Assembly: GCA_049323655.1 (NCBI GenBank)
Contig: JBMONO010000014.1
Coordinates: 38,136-102,135, forward strand
Direction of reading: 5' to 3'
Length of the DNA stretch: 64,000 bases
Source: DB1 sp049323655
GTDB taxonomy: Bacteria > Desulfobacterota > Desulfobulbia > Desulfobulbales > SURF-16
The translations under genes and the position numbers were made by a program. Under the pieces are notes generated by a model. The model saw nothing but the letters and a program-made list of their open reading frames with translations, ran no database searches and was not told the DNA's origin. Shown piece after piece: positions 56,031 through 64,000 of this stretch (positions within the stretch are counted from its first letter, which is position 1; each line of letters begins with the position of its first letter).

Positions 56031-58904
56031 GTGCGAAAATTTCGCGATATTTCCATCAAAACAAAATTTTTTGTCCTGATGGGTCTGGCCGCCGGTGCCG
56101 GGCTGCTTTTTATTTCTTCGTCTCTCTATCTTTACGAAAAAAAGACTGCCAATCGTTTTCTCGCCTCCCAGGTCAGCACCATAGCGGACATCATCGCGGC
56201 AAACAGCGTCAGTGCGGTCATCTCCCGTGATTATGCTGGCGGCGCGGAAGCCCTCCGTTCCCTGCGACTGAAATCCGATATCGTCGCTGCGGTGCTCTAT
56301 GACCGGCAAGGCGGTGTTTTCAGCCGTTATGACCGCGGCGGCGAGGAAGCTGCCGTCGGGGCGGCGGCGATAGGCAGGATGTTTCCTGATACGAGACAGA
56401 TCGTTGATCTGGCGAAAAAAAACGGCGGGCTCCTCATCAATTCCGGCGATTATCTGCATGTTGTGCGGCCACTGCTGATAAACAATGAGGCAGTGGGAGC
56501 CGTCTATCTCGTTGACGACCGGGGTCAGATGAAACGGCGGCTCAACGCCTATATTTATGTTGTTTTCGCCATTGCCGCGGTAACCTTGTTCGTCGTCATG
56601 GCCATTGCCGCCCGGCTCCATACCCTCTTCACCGCGCCCCTGCGTGAGCTGATGGAGTCCATGCGGCAGGTGGCCGGCGGCGAAGAGTATTCCGTCCGGG
56701 TGGCGAAACAAGGCAATGACGAATTCGGGGTCCTGATCGATCATTTCAACGCCATGCTGAGCGAGATTCAGAGTCGGGACAGAAAGTTGCAGGGGTACAG
56801 CTCCTCTCTGCAGAAAATGGTGGAACTGCGGACCGAGGAACTGTCCCGCGCCAATCGGGAGCTGGAGCTGGTGGTCACTGATCTGGAAAAGGCGAAAGCA
56901 GCGGCAGAGGCCGCCAGCCGGGCGAAAAGCGAATTTCTCGCTACCATGAGCCATGAGATCCGGACACCGATGAACGGCATTCTCGGCATGACCGAGCTGC
57001 TGCGCGGTACCGGACTCAACAACCGGCAACTCCGTTTTGCCCAGACCATCCAGCGGGCGGTTGATTCCCTCATGGGGGTCATCAACGATATCCTCGATTT
57101 TTCCAAGATCGAGGCCGGCAAGTTGGAGCTGGAGGAACACTCCTTTGATCTGCGGGAACTGGTGGAGGACACGGCGGAAATGATGGCCGAGGCCGCTCAT
57201 CTCAAGGGGTTGGAGCTGATTCCGGTCTTGCCGGCCGCCATGCCGCGGCTCTTTGCCGGGGACTCGAACCGTCTGCGGCAGATCCTTGTCAACCTGCTCA
57301 GCAATGCGGTGAAATTCACCGAGGTCGGTCAGGTGCTCCTGCGGGTCGAGGTTGTCAGTGAAAATGACCAGGAGGTGACCTTTCTTTTTGCCGTGGAGGA
57401 TACCGGCATCGGGATCAGCCAGGAGATCCGGGAGCGGATTTTCGATGCCTTTTCCCAGGCGGACAGTTCCACCACCCGCAAATATGGCGGCACCGGCCTC
57501 GGCCTCGCCATCTCCAAAAAGCTGGTGGGGTTGATGGGCGGCGATATCGGCGTCGTCAGTCAGCCGGGCCGGGGCTCCACCTTCTGGTTCAGGGTCTCTC
57601 TGCGGCGGCTGCCCGATGAGGTGGAGGACGATGAGCAGCTTATGCAGAATCTGCTTGGTCTGCGGGTGCTCATTGTCGATGATAATCCCCTGAACCGCGC
57701 CATTTTGAAGAATCAGGTGCGCTCCTGGGGTATGAGCAGCGAGAGTGCGGAGAACGGCAACGTCGCCTTGCAGCTTCTGGCCAGGGCCGGGGAAACGGGA
57801 AGACCTTTTGATATTGTCCTGCTTGACTGGCACATGCCGGAGATGGACGGCATTGAGCTGACGAGGCGGATTCGGGCCGAATATAATCGAAAAAATCTCC
57901 TGTTGGTCATGCTCAGTTCCGCGCCCTTCGACGAAGAGGCTTTGAAGGCCTCCCAGGCCGGGGTTGATCTCTATCTGAGCAAACCGGTTCGCCAGAGCCT
58001 GCTCTTTGACTGTCTCATTAATCTGCTGGAAAAGGTTTTGAATAAGGAAGACGAACCGGCCAGCAGCGGTGCTGTTTTTTCTTCCGAACACGTCAGCTGT
58101 GACGCCACGATCCTGCTGGTTGAGGATAACGCGGTCAATCAGGATGTCGCACGGGAAATGCTGCAGCATATGGGCTGTCGGGTTGAGGTCGCCGAAAACG
58201 GTCGCCAGGCAGTGGATGTTTTTTCCCGGCAGGAGTTCGACCTGATCCTGATGGACTGCCATATGCCGGAGATGGACGGCTTTGCCGCTGCCCGTGAGAT
58301 CCGCGGCCTCGAGGTCGGGCGCGGCGGCGGCAAACGGGTGCCGATTATTGCCTTGACCGGCGATGTCCAGTCCGGCATCAAGGAGGAGTGCCGTGAGGCG
58401 GGCATGAATGATTATCTCAGCAAGCCTTTTTATATGTCTGATCTGCAACAGGCGATGAGCCGCTGGCTGCCCGGTCGAATGCGCGCGACAGAGCCCCCTG
58501 TCCCGGAGGCAACGGAAAGGCCGTCCGGCGATGCTGCTGATCATTTCCTCCTTGACCGGGAGCGGCTCGATATGATCAAATCCATGAATAGCCCCGGAAC
58601 GCCGTCGGTGCTGGACCGGATTATTCATCTGTACATGGAGAATTCTCCGGAAATACTGAGAGCTGTCCGCCAGGCGGTGGATCGCGGTAATGGCGGGGAA
58701 CTCTGCGAGGCGGCGCACAGTCTCAAGACGAGCAGCGCCAATCTCGGCGCCGCCGATCTCGCCGGACTCTGTCGCAAGCTTGAGGAGTTCGGTCGTGAGA
58801 ACCGGACAACCGAGGCTGCTGCCTATCTTGATCATCTCGATGCCTTGTACCGGAACGTTGTCGCCGCCCTGGAGAAAGAGCTGGAGAAAAAAGACGATGG
58901 ATAA
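56031..58904 (+). CDS. BarA-like membrane hybrid histidine kinase (CHASE8-like, HAMP, two receivers, Hpt)
   Basis: 957 residues from GTG 56031 with AAGGGAG 7-8 bases upstream; the frame is open to 55974 without support. Transmembrane segment (about 12-33), a periplasmic CHASE8-like sensor (ASQVSTIADIIAANSVSAVISRDYAGGAEALRSLRLKSDIVAAVLYD), second transmembrane segment (about 178-200), HAMP, coiled coil, HisKA with His308 (FLATMSHEIRTPMNGILGM), HATPase (DTGIGISQEI; GGTGLGLAI), receiver 1 (phospho-Asp in IVLLDWHMPEMDG), receiver 2 (phospho-Asp in LILMDCHMPEMDG) and a C-terminal Hpt (CEAAHSLKTSSANLGA). A complete internal phosphorelay. It overlaps the next gene by 8 bp. Confidence 0.95.
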   Translation: MRKFRDISIKTKFFVLMGLAAGAGLLFISSSLYLYEKKTANRFLASQVSTIADIIAANSVSAVISRDYAGGAEALRSLRLKSDIVAAVLYDRQGGVFSRYDRGGEEAAVGAAAIGRMFPDTRQIVDLAKKNGGLLINSGDYLHVVRPLLINNEAVGAVYLVDDRGQMKRRLNAYIYVVFAIAAVTLFVVMAIAARLHTLFTAPLRELMESMRQVAGGEEYSVRVAKQGNDEFGVLIDHFNAMLSEIQSRDRKLQGYSSSLQKMVELRTEELSRANRELELVVTDLEKAKAAAEAASRAKSEFLATMSHEIRTPMNGILGMTELLRGTGLNNRQLRFAQTIQRAVDSLMGVINDILDFSKIEAGKLELEEHSFDLRELVEDTAEMMAEAAHLKGLELIPVLPAAMPRLFAGDSNRLRQILVNLLSNAVKFTEVGQVLLRVEVVSENDQEVTFLFAVEDTGIGISQEIRERIFDAFSQADSSTTRKYGGTGLGLAISKKLVGLMGGDIGVVSQPGRGSTFWFRVSLRRLPDEVEDDEQLMQNLLGLRVLIVDDNPLNRAILKNQVRSWGMSSESAENGNVALQLLARAGETGRPFDIVLLDWHMPEMDGIELTRRIRAEYNRKNLLLVMLSSAPFDEEALKASQAGVDLYLSKPVRQSLLFDCLINLLEKVLNKEDEPASSGAVFSSEHVSCDATILLVEDNAVNQDVAREMLQHMGCRVEVAENGRQAVDVFSRQEFDLILMDCHMPEMDGFAAAREIRGLEVGRGGGKRVPIIALTGDVQSGIKEECREAGMNDYLSKPFYMSDLQQAMSRWLPGRMRATEPPVPEATERPSGDAADHFLLDRERLDMIKSMNSPGTPSVLDRIIHLYMENSPEILRAVRQAVDRGNGGELCEAAHSLKTSSANLGAADLAGLCRKLEEFGRENRTTEAAAYLDHLDALYRNVVAALEKELEKKDDG

Positions 58905-61032
58905 GAGCAAAGAGATCGAAGGGCAGCCGGTTGTGCTCATCGTTGATGATGATATCGCCCAACGCCTGCTCATGCGCCAATCTCTGCATGATGCCGGACT
59001 TGTCATTCACGAGGCGGCCGACGGGCTGGAGGCCTTGAACGTTTTTGAGCGCGTTTCCCCTGATCTGGTCCTGATGGATGTCAAGATGCCGCACATGGAT
59101 GGCTTTACCGCCTGCGCCGAAATGCGGAAATCCGCCGGCGGTCAGGATATCGCCATTGTCCTGGTCACCGGGCTCGACGATTATGAGTCCATCCAGAATG
59201 CCTTTGAGGCCGGGGCCACTGATTTTATTACCAAACCGGTCAACTGGCCGCTGCTCGCCCACCGGGTCCGCTATCTTCTGCGGGCCAGCCGGGCCTTCTG
59301 CAATCTGCGGCGCAGTGAAAAACGGCTTTCCATCGCCCAGGATATTGCCAGTCTCGGCAGCTGGGACTGGGACCGGGACAAGGGCAGTTTTTTCTTTTCC
59401 GAGAAAATGTACCGCATTTTCGGGCTCGATCCCGAGCAGAGTGAAACCAGCTACGAGACCTTTCTTGCCTGTGTTCATCCTGATGATCAGGGTGAGGTGA
59501 AGATAACGGTACGAAAGGCCCTGGTCGACAAGACACCCTACAGTATCGATTACCGCATCATCCAGCCGAACGGCTCTTTGCGCACCGTCCATGAGCAGGC
59601 CGATGTCGTCCACGACTCCCAGGGGGCGGTGGTCAGCATGCACGGCACCGTGCAGGACATCACCGAGCGGATCACGGCCGAGGAAAAGATCCGTTTCCTC
59701 GCCCACTATGACTCGCTGACCGGTCTGCCCAACCGCCAGCTTTTCCTGGAATACGCCGGCCAGGCCCTGTTCAGCGCCCAGCGTGACGGTTGCAAGGTCG
59801 CCCTTCTCTATCTTGATCTCGATCGTTTCAAGCGGATCAACGACACCCTGGGCCACAGCGCCGGCGACAAACTGCTAAAGGAAATCGCCACCTGTCTCGG
59901 CGACAGTGTGCGCTCCTCCGATATTATTGCCAAGGCCTGTTTTCCGAAAAAACCGGGGGTCACCCTGTCCCGGCTCGGCGGGGACGAATTTACCATCCTG
60001 CTGACCTCCATCGCCGAGGAGGAACATGCCGCCCGGGTGGCGAGCCGTATCCTTGAGCTCCTCAGCCGGCCGATCAGAATCGCCGGCCAGGAGGTCTATG
60101 TGTCGGGCAGCATCGGCATCACCATTTACCCGAGTGACGGCGACGATGTCGATACCCTGCTGCGCAACGCCGATGTCGCCATGTATCATGCCAAGGAAAA
60201 CGGCAGGAATACCTTCCAGTTTTTTTCCGAGCAGATGAACAGCCGGGCCATGGAACGGTTGAACATTGAAACCGCCCTGAAAAAAGCACTGGAGCGAAAT
60301 GAACTGGTCCTCTATTATCAACCCAAGATCGACCTGCGGACCGGCCGGCTGGCCGGACTGGAGGCATTGGTCCGCTGGCTCCATCCGGAGATGGGACTGG
60401 TGGCACCCGCGCTGTTTATTCCCATTGCCGAGGAGTCGGGACTCATCCTCTCCATGGGCGAATGGGTGATCAACGAGGCCTGCCGGCAGGTGCGGCAGTG
60501 GCGGGATGAAGGGCTGCAAGGACTGCGGGTGGCGGTCAACATCTCTGGCCTGCAGTTTAAACAGCTGAGCCTGATTCCGGTGGTGCAGCAGGCCCTGCAG
60601 CAGAGCGGCATCGACGGCTCCGGTCTCGAACTCGAGCTGACTGAAAGCTCCATCATGCAGAACGTCGATCAGGTCAACGAGACCCTGGTACGCCTCAAGG
60701 AGATCGGGGTCAGCCTCTCGGTTGATGATTTCGGCACCGGTTACTCCTCCATGAGCTATCTCAAACGTTTTCCCCTGGACGCGCTCAAAATCGATCGCAG
60801 TTTCATCATGGATATTACCACCGATCCCAATGACGCCGCCATTATCAAGGCGATCATCGCCCTGGCCCGCAGTCTTGGCCTCAAGACCGTGGCCGAGGGG
60901 GTGGAAACCAGGGAACAGCTCGATTTTCTCCGTAGCGCCCAATGTGACGAGATCCAGGGTTTTTTCATCAGCCGTCCGGTGTCCGCCGCCGATCTTGAAG
61001 AGTTTCTCATGCCCGGGAGAACCTTCTGCTGA
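58897..61032 (+). CDS. Receiver-PAS-GGDEF-EAL c-di-GMP response regulator
   Basis: 711 residues from ATG 58897 (GGAG 10 bases upstream). Receiver (LIVDDDIAQRLLMRQS; phospho-Asp in LVLMDVKMPHMDG), PAS (GSWDWDRDKGSFFFSEKMYRIFG), GGDEF with intact RLGGDEF but no RxxD inhibitory site and an insertion just before it, and an EAL domain with all main catalytic residues (GLEALVRW; AVNISGLQF; LELTES; SVDDFGTGYSS; LKIDRSF; VAEGVET; IQGFFISRP). The phosphodiesterase is predicted active; net output is not predictable. It lies between two hybrid kinases and overlaps both, so it is the likely output of their phosphorelay. Confidence 0.95.
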   Translation: MDKSKEIEGQPVVLIVDDDIAQRLLMRQSLHDAGLVIHEAADGLEALNVFERVSPDLVLMDVKMPHMDGFTACAEMRKSAGGQDIAIVLVTGLDDYESIQNAFEAGATDFITKPVNWPLLAHRVRYLLRASRAFCNLRRSEKRLSIAQDIASLGSWDWDRDKGSFFFSEKMYRIFGLDPEQSETSYETFLACVHPDDQGEVKITVRKALVDKTPYSIDYRIIQPNGSLRTVHEQADVVHDSQGAVVSMHGTVQDITERITAEEKIRFLAHYDSLTGLPNRQLFLEYAGQALFSAQRDGCKVALLYLDLDRFKRINDTLGHSAGDKLLKEIATCLGDSVRSSDIIAKACFPKKPGVTLSRLGGDEFTILLTSIAEEEHAARVASRILELLSRPIRIAGQEVYVSGSIGITIYPSDGDDVDTLLRNADVAMYHAKENGRNTFQFFSEQMNSRAMERLNIETALKKALERNELVLYYQPKIDLRTGRLAGLEALVRWLHPEMGLVAPALFIPIAEESGLILSMGEWVINEACRQVRQWRDEGLQGLRVAVNISGLQFKQLSLIPVVQQALQQSGIDGSGLELELTESSIMQNVDQVNETLVRLKEIGVSLSVDDFGTGYSSMSYLKRFPLDALKIDRSFIMDITTDPNDAAIIKAIIALARSLGLKTVAEGVETREQLDFLRSAQCDEIQGFFISRPVSAADLEEFLMPGRTFC

Positions 61033-63740
61033 TGTCCGAACGCCAGAAGATCATTGCCCTTTTCAGCGCCGCTATTGTCCTGCTCGTCGGCCTGGTCGCT
61101 GGCGGCAGCCTCTATTTTCTTTACAAAACCGCGGTGAGCGAGCAGGGTATCCGTCTGCTTGAAATGGCGATCAGCCGGGCGCGTCTGCTGGAGGCGTTGC
61201 ACCGTGATCCTGTTTTTGCCAGGGGTGAAAGCGGGGTCGGCAAAGGCGGGATGAATTTTCTTCCGGAGCTGCTGCGCCGGGCGGTGGGACAGCCCGATGA
61301 GGAGTCCCGGCTCGCTTCCCTGGCCGCCGACGGCAGCGAGCAGCGGGCGGAAAGCCTGGAATTCGTCCTGGCCTACCGGGTGGGTGATACGGCCTTTTTT
61401 GTCAATTCCAGCGGGCTTGCAATGAAGCCGACGCCCATGGCAAAACTGGCCGGAAAACCGATCGGCGAGGCCCTGGCCGGCAAAACCGGGGTGCGGCAGG
61501 TGGTGGATCATCTCGGCGTGCCGGTGCTGGTGGCCTTCACCTCCCTGCAGGAGAGCGGCTACGGGCTGGCCGCCAAGATCTCCATCGTCGAACTGCAGGC
61601 CGCCTTTGTCCGGGCCGGCTACACCCTCCTTGCCGTCACCATCATCGTCCTGTTGCTCGGGATTGTCATCCTGCTCACCATCGTCAATCCGCTGATCTTC
61701 TCCCTGGAAGAGGCACGGGACCAGGCGGCCACCGCCAACCGGGTCAAGGGTGAGTTTCTTGCCAACATGAGTCACGAGATCAGAACACCGATGAACGGCA
61801 TTATCGGTATGACCGCCCTGGCCCTGGAAACCGATCTCAGCGACGAGCAGCGCACTTATCTGCAGACCGTCGAGAACTCCGCCAAAAATCTGCTCGGCCT
61901 GCTCAATGATATTCTCGATTTTTCCAGGATCGAGTCCGGTCAACTGGAAATGGAGATCCGCCCCTTCAATCTGCGGGAAACAGTGGAGAACTCCATGCAG
62001 GTCTTCGCTGCCCAGGCCCACGCCAAAAAGGTCGAGCTGTTCGCCCATATCCCGACCGACATTCCGACCGACATCATCGGCGATCAGCTTCGTTTCAGTC
62101 AGATCCTCTTTAATCTGGTCGGCAATGCGGTGAAATTCACCTCTGCCGGTGAAATCGTCGTGCGGGTGGAACAGCAGACCGAGAAACCAGCGGCGAACGA
62201 TATGATTCGGTTGCATTTTTCCGTGTCCGACACCGGTATCGGCGTTACCGCGGAGAAGCAGCAGCTCATTTTTGACAGTTTCACCCAGGCCGACAGCTCG
62301 GTGGCCCGTCTGCATGGCGGCACCGGTCTCGGACTTGCCATCACGAAGAAGCTGGTGGAAATGATGGACGGCAGCATCTGGATGGAAGCCAATCCCGGCG
62401 GCGGCAGTGTCTTTCATTTCACCGTCCGCGTCCGCCCCGCCCTTTCGGAAGGTGCGGTCAATGTTTTTCACGATGAAACGATTCACTTTCCGGTGCTGGT
62501 GGTGGATGACAACGAGACCAACCGCTATATTCTCAAGGAGATACTGCGGAGCTGGAATTTCCCGGTGGCCGAGGCCGCCTCGGGCGAGGAGGCGCGGCGG
62601 GAGGTGGAGCGCGCCAGCCGGGCCGGCCATCCTTACCGTTTACTCATTCTCGACTTCCGGATGGGTGCGCTCAATGGCTTGCAGCTGGCCGAGGAGCTGA
62701 GCGCCGGCCTGGGCGAGGCGATGGTGCCCTTCATTCTCCTTTCCTCCTCGGTGGAGCGGGGGATATCAAAACGTTGTCAGGACTTGAAGGGCTGTTTTTT
62801 TCTGATGAAGCCGGTGAAAAAGGATGAACTGGCCCGTTGCATCCAGGCCGCCATCAGCGGTCGCCAGGTGGCGACAGAACGGCAAGGACGGCAGCCGCTG
62901 TCAGCCGCGGCGCGACCGATCGACGTGCTGCTGGTGGAGGATCACAAGGTGAACCGTGATCTGGCCCGGCTGCTGCTGGAAAAGAGGGGGCATCGGGTCG
63001 TGGAGGCGGAAAACGGCATGATGGCTTTGCAGAAGCTCGCCGAGATGCGTCATGACATCGTGCTGATGGATGTCCAGATGCCGGTCATGGACGGCTTCAC
63101 CGCCACCCGCGTTATCCGTTTCTGTGAAAAGGGTGCGGTGGAGGCGGCGCTGAAACTCTATCCCTTTCTGGCGGAAAACGATGGTGCGGAAATGCTGGAG
63201 CGGATCAGTGCCAATCTCGCCGGCCGGCGCCTTCCCATTGTCGCCCTGACCGCCCGGGCCATGCAGCGGGATCGGGAGCAGTGTCTGGAGACCGGCATGG
63301 ATGATTTTCTCACCAAACCGTTCAGCGCCGCTGCCATGTATGATGTCATCGAACGGTTGACCGGCAGCCGGGGCAGTGTCGAGGTTGACACCGCTGCCGC
63401 CGGGCCGGTCTCCGCCGGTGAAGTGCTTGACAGGATGCGGGCGAAGCTGCGGGATGAGTACCGGCTGCCACCGGAAAAGATCCGCGACATCCTCGGCAGC
63501 ACGTTGAAAAGCCTTGAAGTTCATCTGGTCACCGCCGAAGGGGCGCTGGCCGTCAATGATCTCGAATCCCTGGCCTATGCCGCCCACGGCATGAAAGGTA
63601 TCCTCCTCAACTTTTCCCTCGACGATCTTGCCCAGACCGCCAATCAGATCGAGCTGGCCGCCATGGAACGGGATGATTTTCCCTTTGCTGCGCGACTGGC
63701 CGCGCTGCGCAGCAGTCTGGATGGCTTTTTTGCGACCTGA
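61032..63740 (+). CDS. Membrane hybrid histidine kinase with two receivers and Hpt
   Basis: 902 residues. The start codon overlaps the previous stop (TGATG). Transmembrane segment (about 8-30), periplasmic sensor with a single-Cache-like feel, second transmembrane segment (about 200-222). HisKA with His248 (FLANMSHEIRTPMNGIIGM), HATPase (DTGIGVTAEK; GGTGLGLAI), receiver 1 (VLVVDDNETNRYIL; Asp in LLILDFRMGALNG, a less typical site), receiver 2 (VLLVEDHKVNRDL; phospho-Asp in IVLMDVQMPVMDG) and a C-terminal Hpt (AYAAHGMKGILLNFS). Third of three overlapping genes; it probably shares the GGDEF-EAL protein as output with the first kinase. Confidence 0.94.
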   Translation: MSERQKIIALFSAAIVLLVGLVAGGSLYFLYKTAVSEQGIRLLEMAISRARLLEALHRDPVFARGESGVGKGGMNFLPELLRRAVGQPDEESRLASLAADGSEQRAESLEFVLAYRVGDTAFFVNSSGLAMKPTPMAKLAGKPIGEALAGKTGVRQVVDHLGVPVLVAFTSLQESGYGLAAKISIVELQAAFVRAGYTLLAVTIIVLLLGIVILLTIVNPLIFSLEEARDQAATANRVKGEFLANMSHEIRTPMNGIIGMTALALETDLSDEQRTYLQTVENSAKNLLGLLNDILDFSRIESGQLEMEIRPFNLRETVENSMQVFAAQAHAKKVELFAHIPTDIPTDIIGDQLRFSQILFNLVGNAVKFTSAGEIVVRVEQQTEKPAANDMIRLHFSVSDTGIGVTAEKQQLIFDSFTQADSSVARLHGGTGLGLAITKKLVEMMDGSIWMEANPGGGSVFHFTVRVRPALSEGAVNVFHDETIHFPVLVVDDNETNRYILKEILRSWNFPVAEAASGEEARREVERASRAGHPYRLLILDFRMGALNGLQLAEELSAGLGEAMVPFILLSSSVERGISKRCQDLKGCFFLMKPVKKDELARCIQAAISGRQVATERQGRQPLSAAARPIDVLLVEDHKVNRDLARLLLEKRGHRVVEAENGMMALQKLAEMRHDIVLMDVQMPVMDGFTATRVIRFCEKGAVEAALKLYPFLAENDGAEMLERISANLAGRRLPIVALTARAMQRDREQCLETGMDDFLTKPFSAAAMYDVIERLTGSRGSVEVDTAAAGPVSAGEVLDRMRAKLRDEYRLPPEKIRDILGSTLKSLEVHLVTAEGALAVNDLESLAYAAHGMKGILLNFSLDDLAQTANQIELAAMERDDFPFAARLAALRSSLDGFFAT

Positions 63741-63776
63741 CCTCGTTGCTCTTTCTGTTTGCCGCCGTCTGCCCGC

Positions 63777-64000
63777 TCAGAACTCCACGGCAAGCTGCAC
63801 GGTGACGGCGTCGGCGCCGGCGTTGCTGCCGCCCTCATCCTCAGCGTAATCCTCGTCGTGGATATATTCAAGGGCAAGGCTCGTGTTGTCGCAGAAATAG
63901 AGTCGGATCGCCGCCAGATAGCGCTCCTCAGGCAGACCGAGCGCCACGGCCTCCTTTGTGCCCTGCACGCCGAGGGCCAGGACCGTCTCCCGCTGCCACA
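63777..64000 (-). CDS. Outer-membrane beta-barrel protein, C-terminal fragment (possible LbtU-type porin)
   Basis: The frame enters from the right edge; 74 residues are visible. Beta strands with alternating polar and aromatic residues (YLAAIRLYFCDNTSLALEYIHDEDYAEDEGG) end in AVTVQLAVEF, with the terminal Phe needed for outer-membrane assembly. The end resembles LbtU-family siderophore porins; this is a guess from the last strands. The stop is 37 bp from the convergent kinase stop. Confidence 0.6.
   Translation of the reverse strand, partial: WQRETVLALGVQGTKEAVALGLPEERYLAAIRLYFCDNTSLALEYIHDEDYAEDEGGSNAGADAVTVQLAVEF

Noticed and set aside
56007..59006. 999-codon minus-strand ORF opposite the BarA-like kinase, and a 624-codon one at 60756-62630
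   Set aside because: Long antisense frames are common in GC-rich genes. They have no recognisable domains, and the plus strand carries clear kinase and GGDEF/EAL domains.

Overview
The window looks like a chromosomal segment of a GC-rich Gram-negative bacterium. Outer-membrane proteins, an RND tripartite pump, lipoproteins and GreA/RecBCD/MutL housekeeping genes all fit that. The gene style (many large hybrid histidine kinases with PAS domains, a MetOD1-domain protein, CheA with an appended receiver, HDOD/HEAT-receiver proteins, a PhnD-like protein beside a kinase) suggests a Desulfobacterota (deltaproteobacterial) organism, perhaps Desulfobulbales. This is an inference from gene content; no rRNA or other marker is present.

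Layout. 1-8.4 kb: the 3' part of a TPR/outer-membrane-barrel export protein, a strong terminator, greA, a TetR regulator with its own promoter/operator region, a purD-purE fusion gene and tsaC. 8.5-21.6 kb: a chemosensory island in two convergent operons. The plus operon holds Hpt, HDOD, hybrid kinase, cheB, cheR, PilZ and HEAT-receiver genes. The minus operon, in transcription order, holds a receiver-PP2C phosphatase, an RsbW-like kinase, a STAS antagonist, a CheA with two CheW domains and a receiver, and cheW. No MCP receptor and no stand-alone CheY is present. 21.6-28.2 kb: tsaE, a small CxxCH protein, an FAD oxidoreductase, an M23 peptidase, mutL and purC. 28.4-32.3 kb: a PhnD-like binding protein with a membrane hybrid kinase. 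32.4-41.1 kb: recC-recB-recD. 41.1-49.7 kb: a run of minus-strand signalling genes (two hybrid kinases, a MetOD1-domain protein, a coiled-coil lipoprotein, a GGDEF protein) interrupted by two loci of a 9-bp tandem repeat. 49.9-55.7 kb: an RND/MFP/OMF efflux operon. 56.0-63.7 kb: three overlapping plus-strand genes (BarA-like hybrid kinase, receiver-PAS-GGDEF-EAL protein, second hybrid kinase). The right edge carries the C-terminus of an outer-membrane barrel protein.

The most unusual features are as follows. (1) The 9-bp repeats: 38 units at 44131-44472, and at 47977-48360 a head-to-head arrangement of 7 and 31 units around a 12-bp palindrome. They split an otherwise continuous run of signalling genes. 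(2) A chemosensory island physically joined to an anti-sigma-type partner-switching module. (3) The PurD-PurE fusion. (4) A family of about 90-130 bp intergenic elements with shared imperfect terminal inverted repeats (five copies or fragments), placed right at gene ends, terminators and leaders. (5) A TetR gene with consensus-like promoter boxes and a perfect inverted repeat that resembles a FadR-type operator.

Together the genes describe an organism that invests heavily in phosphorelay, c-di-GMP and chemosensory control. Core functions (purine synthesis, t6A tRNA modification, mismatch repair, RecBCD) lie between the signalling blocks.
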